Assembly (NCBI GenBank): GCA_039881045.1
Contig: JAYWVB010000035.1
Location: 1 to 64,000 of the forward strand
Direction: 5' to 3'
DNA: 64,000 nucleotides
Origin: Chaetomium olivaceum
Taxonomy: Eukaryota > Ascomycota > Sordariomycetes > Sordariales > Chaetomiaceae
Below the pieces are notes generated by a model, which saw only the letters and a list, made by a program, of their open reading frames with translations, was not told the origin of the DNA and did no database searches. Position 1 is the stretch's first letter, and each line of letters begins with the position of its first letter. This document shows, piece after piece, positions 1 to 12,565 of this stretch. The position numbers and the translations under genes were made by a program.

Positions 1-1835
1 TCATCCCCAAGCAGCAGCCTGTGCAGATGCTTTTCTGCTTGAAGGAAAAGAATCAGAAAAAGATCAACTCGCATCGTTGGTTCTTCCAAGCCTTTGGCCG
101 CGTCCTAGACCCCAACATCTGCGTGTTGATCGACGCCGGTACCAAGCCGGGCGGCAGCTCGATTTACCACCTGTGGAAGGCTTTTGACCTCGAGCCCATG
201 TGCGCCGGTGCTTGCGGTGAAATTAAGGCTATGCTCGGAACCGTTCGTGTCCTATCCCTCTCAAATGCGCTCCTGAACAAGAATGGGCCTCGCTAACCAC
301 ATGTTTTGTAGGGCGGCAAAAACCTGCTCAACCCGCTGGTCGCGACGCAAAATTTCGAGTACAAGATGAGTAACATTCTGGACAAGCCCTTGGAATCGGC
401 TTTCGGTTTCATCTCCGTCTTGCCCGGTGCCTTCTCCGCCTACCGCTACGTCGCTCTACAGAACGACAAGAACGGCCAGGGCCCGTTAGAGAAGTACTTT
501 GCCGGCGAGAAGATGCACGGCGCCAACGCGGGTATCTTCACGGCCAACATGTACCTCGCCGAAGATCGTATCCTTTGCTTCGAGCTCGTCACCAAGCGCA
601 ACTGCCACTGGATCCTGCAGTATGTCAAGTCAGCCACCGGTGAGACCGATGTGCCTGACACGGCGACGGAGCTGATTCTCCAGCGTCGTCGCTGGCTGAA
701 CGGTTCTTTTTTCGCTGCCATCTACGCTATCGTCCACTTCCACCAGTTCTTCCGGTCCGATCATTCGTTCTTCCGCAAGATCGCTTTCTTCATCGAGTTC
801 ATCTTCAACACTGTCAACATGGTCTTCGCCTGGTTCGCTATCGGTAACTTCTTCCTCGTATTCAAGATCCTGACAACAAGTTTGGGCGACGACCACCTGC
901 TGGGTAATGTCGGGCGAATCCTTAGTGTGGTCTTCACCTGGTTATACGGCGTGTCGCTCATGACGTGCTTTGTCTTGTCGATGGGCAACCGACCGGCTGG
1001 ATCAGGGCCGTACTACATGGCCATGGTTGTTTTCTGGGCAATCCTCTTCATGTAAGTTCCCAAGGGCGCAACCCCCCTTTACTCCTCCATCACTGTGCTA
1101 ACTGACGTCTCCAGCTACCTCATGTTTGCTGCCATCTACATCGCCGTCAACGCCATTATAACAGATCTCAACACCAACGGCTTCAGCATCGACTCGCTCT
1201 TCAAAAACAAAGTCTTCTACACGCTCATCGTCTCCGTCATGTCCACATACGGCATCTGGCTGGTCGCGTCCCTGCTCATGTTCGACCCCTGGCACATGTT
1301 CACCTCGCTCATCCAGTACATGCTCCTCTCGCCGACCTACACCAACGTGCTCAACGTCTACGCCTTCTGCAACACGCACGACATCTCGTGGGGTACCAAG
1401 GGCGACGACAAGCCGGACGCGCTGCCCTCGGTCAACACCAAGGACGGCCAGGGCAAGACGGACCTCCCCGACGAGGGCGACCTGAACGCCCAGTACGAGC
1501 GCGAGCTCAACGTCTTCAACCGCAAGCCCGTCAAGGAGTCCAAGCCTCTCACCCCGAGCCAGCTCGACGAGAAGCAGATGGACTACTACCGTGGTGTGCG
1601 CACCATTGTCGTGCTGTTGTGGATGATTATGAACTTTGCGCTTGCCGCTGTTGTTCTCTCCACCGCGGGCGTCGACAGACTCGTGCCCGAAAACGGCCAG
1701 ACCGAGGAGGAGATCAAGAGCGATCGTGCCAATATCTACCTTAGCGTCGTTCTTTGGTCGGTTGCGGGTTTGTCGGCGTTCAAGTTCCTTGGCGCGGTGT
1801 GGTTCTTGGTGGTGAGGATGTTTAGGGGTGTTTAG
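1..1835 (+). CDS. chs: Chitin synthase, class III type (5' truncated by window edge)
   Basis: This is the C-terminal part of a membrane-bound processive glycosyltransferase that makes chitin from UDP-GlcNAc at the plasma membrane. Exons are 1..242, 312..1051 and 1115..1835; the introns (243..311, 1052..1114) have GT...AG ends and preserve the frame. The reading frame is already open at base 3, so the N-terminus lies outside the window. The catalytic QRRRWLNGS motif is encoded near 685-710. Several hydrophobic segments follow (about 740-1050 and 1115-1340, 1600-1830), as expected for the membrane region. The variant [19 protein letters not shown] is, as I recall the family, typical of class III enzymes (Neurospora chs-1, Aspergillus ChsB) rather than class I or II. 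Family assignment is certain; the class is an inference from that motif. Confidence 0.95.
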
Positions 1836-4800
1836 ATGACTGAAGGCGGGAAAAGCGTGGGCGGTGTGTTGGGGGGTGGTTATGAGCTTTATTTTACCTT
1901 GGCGTCTGGTATCGCCCGGTCCGAGCTGGTCTGTTGGCCTCGCTGGGTTGGGACCTTGGGTTCTCGCTTTTGCTGAGCTACCTCTCATGGATTCCAACAA
2001 CCGACCAGTCAGCTCGCCGGTGAAAGACGGGGTTGTGTCGGGTATTTATGATTCATGTTTACTTTTCTCGGTTCTGTTGTTTTCTTTTTGGTTTTTCTAC
2101 TTTCTGCCGCTGTTATTTCTCTCTCCCGATGATTTCGCATCTTTGGTGGGATCTTGCGGGCAAGGTGTTTGTTGTGGAGATTCCCCGTAGGTACCTACCT
2201 ACTTTACCTATTCACATAGAGAGAGAGTTTGTGGTGGTGAGTGTGTCGAGTACATCTGGATGTAAAGAATAATATACCCCTTGATCATGTGGTGCGCTCC
2301 GGAGTTAGTAACTTGGTGGGCATGTGAAAATGGCCACTACATCGATCGATAAACGGTGGTCTATGGAGATGGCGTCCGTCCATGTCGGCTTACAAACGGA
2401 AGTAATGACATCGAATGGTTTGGGTATCTCATGTCGTTATCTTTCAACGGCGAGCACCGACCTCACCTGTCACCACCATTTAGAATATCGTCACCGCCAG
2501 ATTTGGCGACGATCCAAGGCGACGGATCCCGGACCGTACGATTCACGAATATACAAGATCTCTTCCGCGTGATCAATTACCCTAGTGGTAACGATATCCT
2601 CATCGTCACAGGTACAGTACCACTCTGTCATCCTGCTCTCCCTGTAGTATAACATCCTGACTGTCCAGGAGGTTTCTCGTGCCGACCTCCACGGCCTAGT
2701 CGTCGCTACTGCTAGTGGCCTTCTGGACGTGTTCGAAACTAAGGATAAGGTTGTCGATATAGAGAGTGGCGTCCTTCTACTCTCAGTTGACCGGCAGCAT
2801 GGTCTTGTCTCGCAAGCCCTTGACCACCCATTCGTTGATGGACACCTAATCAGGGGGATATGGTTAACCTTTCCTTTTTCTTCTTTCCCCTTTTCTGTCT
2901 TTCCCTTTTGTTTAGCCTTTATTTCCCTTTCTTTTCTTTTATATTTTTTGATTGCATCCACCTTTCACGTCCTCTTCCATACCCAACCTTCTTCAACTTC
3001 CAACCACCCAACCACTGCAGTCACAAGCTGATATACCGGATCAGCTCCCAGCCCAACCCATACGGGCCGTGGGTCTCATGCCAACTCTCTGGGGACTTTA
3101 AGTTCACGTGGGGGGTTTACACCACAGCAGTCGGAGGTTTTACGAGTTGTTACTCTAGATGGGCGACTCTGAGCCGCCTCCGCCTTTCTGTTGGAGCCAA
3201 ATTTCCCTCTGAATTGGTAGGCAAGGTACTACAGGTTGACCATTTTGGGGTTTCAACTGGTGAGAATAAGAGTTTTGAGGGTTTGAGTTCGAGGGAGTAT
3301 CTTTGTATATCCCTTACTTTTCCTGACCGCTATTCTATCTCAGCAGCAGCCCAATCCTCAACGATGGTAAACACTTGGGCCCAGTGCCGCCAACGCAACG
3401 GCGACGGCACCGCCCCAGCAACTCCCTGTTGTTTGTACAGCGACAGATACTCTCTCACCCTTGGGACCCCATCCCAGACGAGACGCCGTACGTAGCAGTT
3501 GAATATATCTCCCGACACTGATCCCGTAACGAGATTTCCGGGGTTCGAGTTACTCGCCTAAATCCCTTCTCTCGGGAAGATACCTGTCGAGGTTGGACTC
3601 GGCGCATAACATCCTACACGTAGAGGCGGGAGGGAAGAGTTCAGGGGTTACTGGGCCGGGAAGAAGAAAAGCGAGAGGGGAAAGGGATAATAATGGAAGT
3701 TGGCCAGGCTGAGAAAGGTTGACTTCGATTATTTGTACTTGCCTGCCAGATCGCGAAGGGAAGCCAGGGTACCGGAAGCAGGTTGATAGAATATGTGGCT
3801 TGTGTTTAGAAGCTGGAAAGCTTGTTTGGTAGGGGATGGAGGATACGATGTAGGAAAGGTAGATTAATTCAACAAATTGTGAGACTTGGTGATAAGAAAG
3901 ATGCTGGTCGTAAGGAGGGCTACGGTAATGTCTATATCTCACCCTATTCTTCCCGAGTCCATATTGTATCGACACCCTTAGGCTTAGCAAGGTCTTGCCT
4001 TCACCAAGCCTGTAGCAGTGCCTGTTGTACATCTCCCTCAAGCACCAGTGTTGCAGGCCGACGGCCATCCCTGGCGGCCAACAAGGTTGTAATGTAGGCA
4101 TCTTGTAGCGTAGCAGGGTCTTGTCCCGCACGCCCAAAGTCTGAACACGACCTTGTGCCTATCAGAAGTATGTAGGACAGCCGCTGTTGCCAGCTCATTT
4201 ACGAGATTCACGCTGTAAATTTAGGTGAGGAGCAAGGCCCCATCACACACGGACAAAGGTCCTACATACCGGCATCTGAAGCTGACACGTCCCTCCGCAA
4301 ACAAGTTCCGGGCTTCCCCCGTGGCGGGCCGTCCGGGAAGCAACGTACCCAGCCACTTCTTGATACTCAAGAACCCCGCCAAGCTAACCTCATCAGGTGC
4401 ATTCAGAGCAGGATTTCGTCGCAATATTGATGAAGGACAGCGTATATATCGGTGATAGCAGCTCCGAGGCCCCATCACCAGCCAAGCATCCCCGTCTTAG
4501 ACCCGGGAAGCCCAATACCTGTATGGAACGTAGCACAGCAGCTCTTGAGGTCAAGGCATCTCCGTGGAAACGGCTCTTTTGGCCTCTGCTTTTGCACGGC
4601 ACAAGAGCGGTAAGGGGGTAGGGGTTCGGACACGGGCCATGGGAGAGAGAAAGGGGGAGCAGCGGAGGGCATCAGCCAAGATTAAATGCCTCAAATCAAC
4701 GCAATAATCTACCACGGAGGGATTTCCGGAAGTGAAGATCGTGATGATGAACGAGGGAGATCTCGAAGCTTCAAGGCTTTGAAGCTGAGTGTGCAAACAG

Positions 4801-6508
4801 GGCTGCAGGGCTGAACGGCCTTGCCGGGCTTGGCTTTTGCCAAGGAGATCGAGCGCGCTCACTCTCGGCATTCGGTGGCGGCGCACTGCAAGACGGCCAA
4901 GCGATGCTTTCAGTCCGCCCCGGCAGGTGACCATTTGGCGGTGTCAAGACTGGGTTTCGCCCGAACCCGTGAGCATTGGAAGCGCGAAGCTTCCATGATC
5001 TGAAAACCAATTAGAGAAGCACAGGACTGTCATCTTCGGCTTTCCAGATCAGGATATGCTCCTGTGAGTCCGGCACAAGAAACGGACGGGGCGGACCTCG
5101 AGCAGCCAAAATTAAACAGGTCCAGCATTCCCATGATCCCTGAAAATCTGGGGTTATTGCCCATCACTTGACTGGGGCTGGCCAGCCGGCTTGCCGAGAA
5201 TAATTGGCGCTTTTTGGACACCGATCCACCTTTGCCTCATTCCCTCACACAGTTCTTGGAAAGTCTTGTCGCCGGCTCACGAGGCCTGAAGATTTTGATG
5301 CCAAGTCCAAGAGATTTCAGATCAGCCATACCAAGGGAGGCTGCGGCGAGACTCCAAGCCGCCGCCCTCCTTTGACGCAATCGCTTGCAGACAGCTCCGA
5401 GTCCTGACGTGAGACGGCTGCAGGTGGTGCAAAAAGCCAAGTCTCGACCCATGTCGGCTGCGAGCCTGCAATTGCGAGCGTGGTTGCACGAGTTTTTTCA
5501 AAACGACACCAGTCGGCACTGTGCCTTGCAGCAGCCGGGGTTGCCGCCAAGACGGCCAAAGGTCACGAATAGCTTGGGAACACGGCAGAAGGGTACCTGG
5601 GCGGGCTTGAGGCGGGGATGCAAACGATTGCGTAAAAATTAGACCCGGCCCCGCCGCGTGACCACCCCTGAGTTTTCATCAGCTAACGAAAAGGCCCTGG
5701 CTGGACACGCTGGAGTCTCGGCATCAAAAATTCAACGTCCCAGTGTGCCCGGCTGGAACCACTGAATCGCAGCCAAGAGAGGAGCTGACGCCATTCAGAT
5801 GGCGTGGATCAGTGAAAAAAGAAGCTTCTCTGAGGCGGCCTTATTGCTGTTCGCTGTGTTGTCGCCAGCCACCGCCACGACCCTCCTTCCAAGCTGGTTG
5901 CGCCCCTTTTTGTTGACGAATTTTGATTTTTGCCTCGCAAAGTTGCTGCTGTGCCTTGGAGAGCCGCTCGGCTGGGCAAGTGCCCCTCGTTGGAGCGTGC
6001 ATGAGACGTTGGTCCTCGGTACACCGGTACATCGAGACAAGAGGGGCGGGAAGGAAGGAATGCATTGCGCGATTCAAGGGCAAGGCACCGTGGTCATGCG
6101 GCGCCCTGCCCAGAGCTCGTGCTGGAGCTGCAGCTTTGTTTGGATGGAGCTGTTGGCTTCCCGGCGCTTGAGGGATGACTGACCGGTACCACTCACTTAC
6201 ACCACCCATCCTGGTTTTTTATATAAGTCAATTCTCCTTGCTCCCGGTTTTCCCATGAAGCAGACCAGTGTCACCTCAACTACTTTTCTCGACTTGCACA
6301 AACTCAAACTTTGTTCACCATCTTAAGATCTTGGTACCACCAGCTTAAAGTGTCGACTGCGATTTTACCAAACCACAACGAAACAACCTCAACACCACAC
6401 ACCGTACACACCGTGCACACCTCACGCTTCACCTTACGATATCCCATTAACCCCACCAAACAACAACTACAACTCGCACAACAAACAACCAACACAATCA
6501 TCACCAAA
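1836..6508. other. Gene-poor stretch downstream of chitin synthase
   Basis: No convincing gene. Two pieces look faintly coding. On the plus strand 2648-2860 is open and reads like a degraded domain, but no start or splice site joins it to the open frame at 2356-2650. On the minus strand 4198-4001 encodes about 65 residues with normal composition and no recognisable family. A polypyrimidine tract lies at about 2868-2945. The part from about 4700 to 6300 has only short overlapping ORFs in all frames and probably serves as upstream region of the gene at 6509. Confidence 0.5.
6220..6227 (+). promoter_or_regulatory. TATA box of the Par32-like gene
   Basis: TATATAAG lies 282-289 bases upstream of the ATG at 6509. 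A CA-rich, ATG-poor stretch follows (about 6260-6508), which fits a long 5' untranslated leader of a strongly or inducibly expressed fungal gene. This is inferred from sequence only. Confidence 0.5.
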
Positions 6509-6997
6509 ATGCCATCCCTCTACACCATCACCGAACCCCACCCCACCGTCCCCCAAGACAGCTACACGCACTCCGGGCGCGGCGGACTGGGCAACTTCTT
6601 CCGGGCCCCGCTGACCACCTCCCCCAGCGGCGTCCCAACCCGCACCACCACGACCACCAAAAGCAGCACCTCCACGTCCAGCACCCCGCGCCGCTTCTAC
6701 TCGGGCCGCGGCGGCGCCGGCAACGCGCACGCGGCCCCCGCCGCCGCCCACACGCCCGCGCTGTCCTTCGACGAGGAGTTTGCGCTGCGCGAGTCGGCGC
6801 TGCTGACGGCGGCGGCGGTCGGGCATGTTGGGCGGGGCGGGGCCGGGAATGTGTACTCGTCGTCGTTGTCGTCGTCCAAGAGCGTAGATGGGGAGGCGCT
6901 GGGCCGCCGGGACTCGGCGAGCACCGAGGGCAGTGCGAGGTCGTCCGGGTCGTTGGTGGGGGGGTTTTGGGGCCGGGTGAAGAGCGTGGGGCGGTGA
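6509..6997 (+). CDS. Small SGRGGxGN-repeat protein (DUF3602 / Par32-like)
   Basis: The single exon encodes 162 residues. The motif (S/V)GRGGxGN occurs three times, at about residues 22, 65 and 107. This repeat defines the fungal DUF3602 family that includes yeast Par32, a TORC1-regulated, hyperphosphorylated protein that binds ammonium transporters. The rest is low-complexity Ser/Thr/Ala/Pro sequence, so the protein is probably disordered. The start was chosen because the ATG at 6509 has a good fungal context (caccaaaATG) and the upstream in-frame sequence is CA-rich leader. The frame extends upstream to an ATG at 6311, but that part lacks the look of coding sequence. Neighbour Arp1 is convergent. 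A role in nitrogen or TOR signalling is inferred from the family only. Confidence 0.8.
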   Translation: MPSLYTITEPHPTVPQDSYTHSGRGGLGNFFRAPLTTSPSGVPTRTTTTTKSSTSTSSTPRRFYSGRGGAGNAHAAPAAAHTPALSFDEEFALRESALLTAAAVGHVGRGGAGNVYSSSLSSSKSVDGEALGRRDSASTEGSARSSGSLVGGFWGRVKSVGR

Positions 6998-7741
6998 ATA
7001 CCTTCCTTATGAAGAGGAGGGAGAGGGATTTGGGGGGCCGTGAGATGGTTGGTCTCTCCATTCTTTCTTTCGGGGTTTTCTTTTGTTTTTGTTTTGTTGG
7101 TGGGTGATATTTCTTGCAAGCAAGGCGTTTTAGGTGGCACGGTGGAAATGATATTCATCGGTAACGGACGGCGATTCAGGGTTAACAAGGGTTATGATAT
7201 GGAATGGGAAAAAAAAAAGGGGGGGGCTGTCTAGGCTGCTTGCCGAAGGGTGGGATGGGTTAATGGGAATGGCGATGGAATGCGTCTTGCCTAGGCCTCC
7301 ACGAGAAAGGCGTTTGTTTTTGGTGGATGGATGTTCTTGAGTGACAGACTTGTACGAATCAATATACCCCCCACTGCGACGATTGTCATGCCACAAAGTG
7401 TTCGTTTTGGCCTTGGGCTCGTAATCCGTGGAGCGTGACAGTTCATTTTCTATGTCGGTTTAGAGACGCCGTTAATCAAAACTGGGTATCATTCGTTTTC
7501 TCTAAAACGCTCACGGTAGGCTGCTCTCAATATAGCCTTCCCCTTGCCGCCCCGGTTACCTCCGACCGCCGCCCACGACCACCGCTTGAACGCCATTCCA
7601 CCATGACTTCGCATATTATTTGTCTTCGCAGTGGGACTTGAATCCGCACCAGCGCCCCTCGCGCGCTACATATCGCCATCTGGAGTCAAGTCCAGCCGAG
7701 AGCCCAATTATGACATCTCGATTTTCCTAGCCTGCAGTATC
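6998..7741. other. Intergenic region between two convergent genes
   Basis: This holds the 3' ends of the Par32-like gene (+) and Arp1 (-). It has short A and G runs at 7206-7227 and no supported gene. Confidence 0.6.
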
Positions 7742-9075
7742 TTATGCGAACTTGGTGTGGATGATGTCGGGGTTCTCGTGCCAGTCCTCGACCTTGACCC
7801 ACATCTATCAACAACACACATTAGCAACGATTCACGGCAAGAACAGATGACGATGAAAACTAACCTTCTTGAACGTGCTCAGCCCAGCAAGAATGCTGCC
7901 GCCAATCCAGGTCGAGTACTTGCGCTCCGGCGGCGCAAAAATCTTTATCCTCATGTCCTTGACGGCGACGCGCCGCACCTCAGTCAGTAGGCGGTCACCG
8001 AAGCCCTTGGTGAGGGTGCTGCCGCCGGACAGCACAATGTTGGCGTATAAGTCTTTCCGTAGGTCGAGATCGGTCCGGCTGATCGAGTCGACGACGATCT
8101 GGTGCACGCCGGGGTACTCGAGGCCGATGATTTCGGGGTTGAAGAGGATTTCTGGCGCGCGGAAGCGTTCTGCGCCGATCTAGAAGCGCTCATGTTAATA
8201 ACTTGGCTTGGTTCGGGGAATACATGGTTCCGGGGTGGGGGATGATGCATACCTGGAGCTTATTTCCGTCTGGCAACACGTACTCGGCAACCTTTCCTTG
8301 GTCTAGCTTGCCTGTCGCCCATTCCTTCTCCTCTTTGCGAGGGTCCTTGGCCACGTAACTAGTCGCTTCTTTTATCAGCCGCACCACCTCCTTCTCGGCG
8401 CTCGTGTGGAAGGCGTAGCCGCTCTTGCGGAGTAGGGTTTGTAGGTGCTCAGTAACATCCCGCCCGGCGACGTCAATCCGCCGGATGCTGTTAGGCACGG
8501 TAAACCCTTGGAATACGGGTACGGCATGTGACACGCCGTCGCCTGCGTCCAACACCACGCCGGTTGTCCGGCCGCTGGCATACAATGAGAGGACGGCTTG
8601 GATGGACGTGTAGAGGGCGGGTACGTTGAATGTCTCGAACAGAATTTGGGCAGCTGTGTCGCGGTTGGAGCGTGGGTTGAGGGGTGGTTCAGTGAGAAGC
8701 AAGGGGTGCTGCGGGATGTTAGTTTGTATGTTTATTTCAAGGCCAGGGGGTCAAGAAGGGACTTACCTCTCCGCTATCGGTCTTGAGTCCCTCGGTGTAC
8801 ACATATGACCAGATCCTCTCCATGTCGTCCCAGTCCGTAACAATGCCGTGCTCTAGCGGATACCGGATCTTGAGCAGCCCGCGCAGCTCGGTTGCCGCCT
8901 TCTGGCCGATAAAGACCTCGCCCTCCAACGCGCCTGCCAGCACCCGCAGATGCTTCGGCCTCCCCACCCATGACGGAAAGTGGCATTTTGGCACGTCGTC
9001 TCCGGCGAAACCGGCTCGTATGGTGCCGGATCCGTTGTCCAGCACAATCCCCACGTTGAGTAGCGTGTCGGCCAT
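7742..9075 (-). CDS. arp1: Actin-related protein Arp1 (centractin, dynactin filament subunit)
   Basis: Arp1 forms the short actin-like filament of the dynactin complex, the dynein activator on microtubules; the Neurospora orthologue is ro-4. Exons on the minus strand are 9075..8767, 8708..8253, 8179..7865 and 7804..7742. The three introns are 58, 73 and 60 bp, all GT...AG and in phase 0. The product is 380 residues, the usual length of the family. Actin-fold motifs are intact: phosphate-1 loop DNGSGTIRAGFAGDD near residue 13, phosphate-2 DAGDG in exon 2, and adenosine motif VLSGGST in exon 3. The C-terminus KVEDWHENPDIIHTKF fits centractin rather than conventional actin, which ends in RKCF. 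No frame break is seen. The start at 9075 is the first ATG, just below a TAGG microsatellite. Confidence 0.96.
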
Positions 9076-9213
9076 CTTTTCTGCTCGGGTTGTGTTTGAT
9101 GACTACCGCCTGGACATGCAGTAGCTGAGGTGTTGACGCTAGTCGTTACGTAGTTCTTTATGCGGGCCAATGCCTCAATAGTGGAAATGCTTCGCTCGCT
9201 CAATCGGTGCCCA

Positions 9214-9265
9214 GGTAGGTAGGTAGGTAGGTAGGTAGGTAGGTAGGTAGTAGGTAGGTAGGTAG
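9214..9265. repeat. (GGTA)n tetranucleotide microsatellite
   Basis: About 12 tandem copies of GGTA/TAGG with one interruption (GGTAG-TAGG around 9248-9252). It lies about 140 bases upstream of the Arp1 start, probably in its promoter or 5' leader. TACC/GGTA runs are common in Sordariomycete intergenic DNA. Confidence 0.9.
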
Positions 9266-9904
9266 GGATGTCGTCTCTCGTCTTTACTCGCACCACGAAC
9301 AGCGGCTCCGCTATTGTTCCCAGGCTACGTATATGTCGTTGAAATAGAACCGAAAATCTTTGTGCGAGTATTTGTGCGTTTTACACCTTCCAGGCTGTTC
9401 AGCGGCGGCTGCTGCTTTGTCGTCGACTGTCCTCAGGATCCTGTTTGCTTCAGGGCTCGAATCACGACGCGTTTCTTCAGACAAAGCGGTGCATCGTCGC
9501 GCGGCGCATCATTGGCGGCTGCTCGGAGCTGGCTGTGTGGGTCTAGCAAGGGGTAACGAAAAATGAAGCACGGGCCATTTAATCAGAGCTTCCCTTTATC
9601 GATAAAGTATTGGCAGTGCCGCGGGGCACTTCCTTCAACGACGGCAGTAGGTGCGACTAGAACGCATCTCAGGTGTAGTGGAAATTGCAGGAGCGTGTTC
9701 GGATTAGGTATTTTAGTTTTCTCAAACTGCTTTCAAAATTGATCCGGAGCTGCGGTCCTCATTATTGGAGTTGCCGATCGAAAGCGACACACGACGACAT
9801 CCGCGTGGTCCAAGCCAAAGTTGACCGAGAGTTCAATGACCTTGGGAAATTATTGCTACCCGTTCTTCACCACATGAATAACCAGTTACATTTCTTCTCT
9901 CTCT
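9266..9904. other. Intergenic region upstream of Arp1
   Basis: This lies between the 5' side of Arp1 and the 3' end of the O-methyltransferase, both on the minus strand. Only short unconvincing ORFs are present; no RNA gene was recognised. Confidence 0.5.
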
Positions 9905-11151
9905 CTACGAACGTTTGAGACGGGTCTCGAGCTGCACTGTGGCTCCAATCTCCGACGGCCACACCTTGACCAACTCCAAACCGACCGCATCAAACATTTG
10001 GTTAAACTCATCCAGCGTCTTCTCCTTTCCACTGATGGACATCAAATTCAAATCGACCCAGTATAGCTCCTTCAGGCGGCCTGGTTGCACCAATTCCGGC
10101 ACCAGCATGTCGCAAACAATGAGCCGCGAGTCGGGACCCATGGCCGAAACGGTGCTCTTGAGGATGTCAATGCAGACAGGTGGGTAGAAGTCGTGGAGCA
10201 GTCGCCGCATGAAGTAAACGTGCGCGTCTTTACCGCAATTAGTTAACTTGACTTTCGCAGAAAAACAGGGGCGGTGGGGGCTCACTCTTGACCGGCTGAG
10301 GTGTAAAGATATCGTACGACATGGCCTCGATGTTGGGAAGCTCCTCCGGCTTCAACGAGTCAATGACAATGGGGATCCTGCAGAATAAGCTTGCCGCCAT
10401 AAGCCCCCGGAATTTCTTCCTGGAGCTTCAACAAAGCCTGGCCGCGCCCGCCGGCGACATCCACGACAAACGGCCTCTCGGGTTCCTTCTCCACATTTTC
10501 CCTCAGCGATTCCCACGGAAACATGCCCGTGATCGGCATGTTCTTCTCGATGATCTGGAGGCAGGAGTTCCAAATGAGCCGCTGCTCGGGGTTTTCGTCG
10601 ATAGCTTCGTAGTAGGTCTTCCCCTCCTTGCCGATGCTGAAGCAATAGGGCGACTTCTTCAGATCATAGATCTCTTCCGGTTTGTGAGTTTTGAAGTAGT
10701 CGGGAAGCGCCATACACATCTTGTTAAACTCCATGCAAAGGACAAAGAAGGGGCCCTGGGCGTGTAGCTGGTACGCTTGTGAGAGGGCGTTGTGTGCGTA
10801 CGTGCTGGGCGCCGTTTCACGAAAGAAACCGGAGACCACGGCCACACGCATCAACCGCTGGATGGCCGATACGTCCATGTCCATCTCCTCCGCAAGCTTC
10901 TCGGCAGTGATTGTGCCTTCGTCCGGAACCTTCTTGATAGCACCAGTCGAGATCAGGGTGTACATGGCACCGGATGTACACATGATCTCCTGTTGCCTCT
11001 CGATCACATCGTACGGCGTTTCGAGCAGGGTGCGCACCTTATCGACACGCTCTAGGAGGGCCAGATGTTGGGCATGGTTTGCCTGGGGATGGCTCTTGAG
11101 GGCCTCGACCAGCTCCTCGGCGGCTTTCAACGCTGCGTTGGTGTCGTCCAT
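9905..11151 (-). CDS. COMT-type O-methyltransferase (frame break near 10378)
   Basis: A SAM-dependent O-methyltransferase of the fungal secondary-metabolite type. The winged-helix dimerisation part is near residues 40-130; the SAM-binding loop VDVAGGRGQALLKL follows, and RRLLHDF carries the expected catalytic His. Exons on the minus strand are 11151..10286 and 10227..9905; the intron (10228..10285) has GTGAGC, CTAATT branch and AG. The ATG at 11151 (MDDTNAAL) was preferred over the in-frame ATG at 11262, whose extra 37 residues look like leader. At about 10373-10384 the frame breaks: a stop follows LILQDPHCH, while another frame continues IVIDSLKPEEL as the family expects. Two more C in the CCCC run at 10373-10376 (complement), or one base fewer, would repair it. 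The substrate cannot be told. The gene is divergent from a LaeA-like methyltransferase. Confidence 0.85.
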
Positions 11152-12565
11152 GTTGGAGTGCTTCAAGGGTATTCTGTACGATGTTGAGGGAAAAGGGAAC
11201 GTTGTCTTCGAGTTCTCAATGTCGTGGATTGAGGGGTAGTGAGCGGAGAAGGACAAGGACAACTCATACTATACTACTATGGCCAAGGCGCAGCAGCTAA
11301 AGCGACCAGGGCCCTCCTTCACAATCCCATCGTTATCACGAATTCGTTCACCGGCTGGGCCGGTGATCCACGACCCAGCAGGCCAAGACAGCCAAGACAT
11401 CAAAAGCCCACGACCCGACATCTTCTGAGACGAAACAAGCTAGAGAGACGGCTCGGTTGTCACCTTGACGGTGGTCTGCGTCAGTCCCGGGGCGGGCCGG
11501 CGACTTTCATGACTCCTGGGCACCTCTTCCATGGGAAAGGCTTCTTCAACCAAAGTCCCGGAAACCCCGCAGAGGAACAGGTTCGTTCGACGGGCCCACG
11601 CACGTTGACACGTCTCGGTTAGAGGAATCCCAACCACGGGATCGAACCATTGGCTTTCCGAGTGACAACCTTGTCGACGGGCGTCTCATCGCGCATGTTC
11701 GTTGGCCGAGGAGGGTACGGATCCCACCTCCCTCCCATGCCCTTCCCCAAACGGCTCCTAGTGCCACGCTAGCGAGCAAAGTCCAACTCGCGTCCGGGTG
11801 CGCCTCGAGGAGCGATTTGCAAAGAGGAAAGAAATACCTGGGAAGGCAAGAAGACAGCGGACTCATCCCAGCCAAGAAAAATACCGACCAGCCGGCTCTG
11901 CCAGCCACTTTCATGCGGTGTGACCTCGCGTGGGGACGCTCGAGGGGCACAAAAGTTGCTTGTTCGGTGCCCCCATCGTACACCACGCAGCCGCTGCCAA
12001 ATCAGCGCCCGCATTGGGGCATCTGGTGGCGTTGGGCTTGACCCGAAACTCGATAGTGGCTGCTGATTTGGCGCCGCCGACGACCAGAGTTCTGCGGGCA
12101 GTGACAATACTGGATAAGCTTGTGGTGCTGTCTCATGTTCATTTCCTCGTTTTTTCGGACGATGGAACGTCGAGTTGGTCCCCCGAGCCCTCTTACCAAC
12201 CGTACCAACGGACGCACACGAGGCAAGCGGAGCAAACAAATACTTCGAGGGGACACAGGTGAGACCTCTGTTACTGTTGCGGCCCAATCAGCCAAGGGGT
12301 ACCCGTGGGGTTGCCTGCTTGTTTCTTGCTGGCGGTGTGGGCCATGATCCCCAGAAACCCACGGCGGAACGGGATGAGCCTAGGACGAATGTGGCACCCT
12401 TCTTGGGAACGCCAAGAGGCGAGCCCTCCGTTGTTCTCCCGTTCGACAACCGGCCGGCTCTCCGCAATTCGACATTTGACATTCCCCTCAGAGAGCTTAA
12501 CGACCGCCTCCGCCGTCTGCTAATTCACGGATTGCCGCCGCGATTCCCGCATAAAATCGAGCGCC
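11152..12565. promoter_or_regulatory. Shared upstream region of two divergent methyltransferase genes
   Basis: This 1.4-kb stretch lies between the start of the O-methyltransferase (-) and the start of the LaeA-like gene (+). No ORF here resembles a protein family. It is the only candidate for common control of the two genes. No clear binding site was recognised by eye. Confidence 0.5.

Noticed and set aside
1098..2000. 300-codon minus-strand ORF
   Set aside because: It is the antisense shadow of the last chitin synthase exon; its Asp/Val/His-rich composition comes from the sense codons.
2860..3495. 211-codon plus-strand ORF
   Set aside because: It begins in a CT-rich tract and has no domain or compositional sign of coding sequence.
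11620..11665. tRNA-like T-arm (rc GGTTCGATCCC)
   Set aside because: The T-stem has a mismatch, and no D-arm, anticodon stem or matching acceptor stem can be drawn in the flanking bases.
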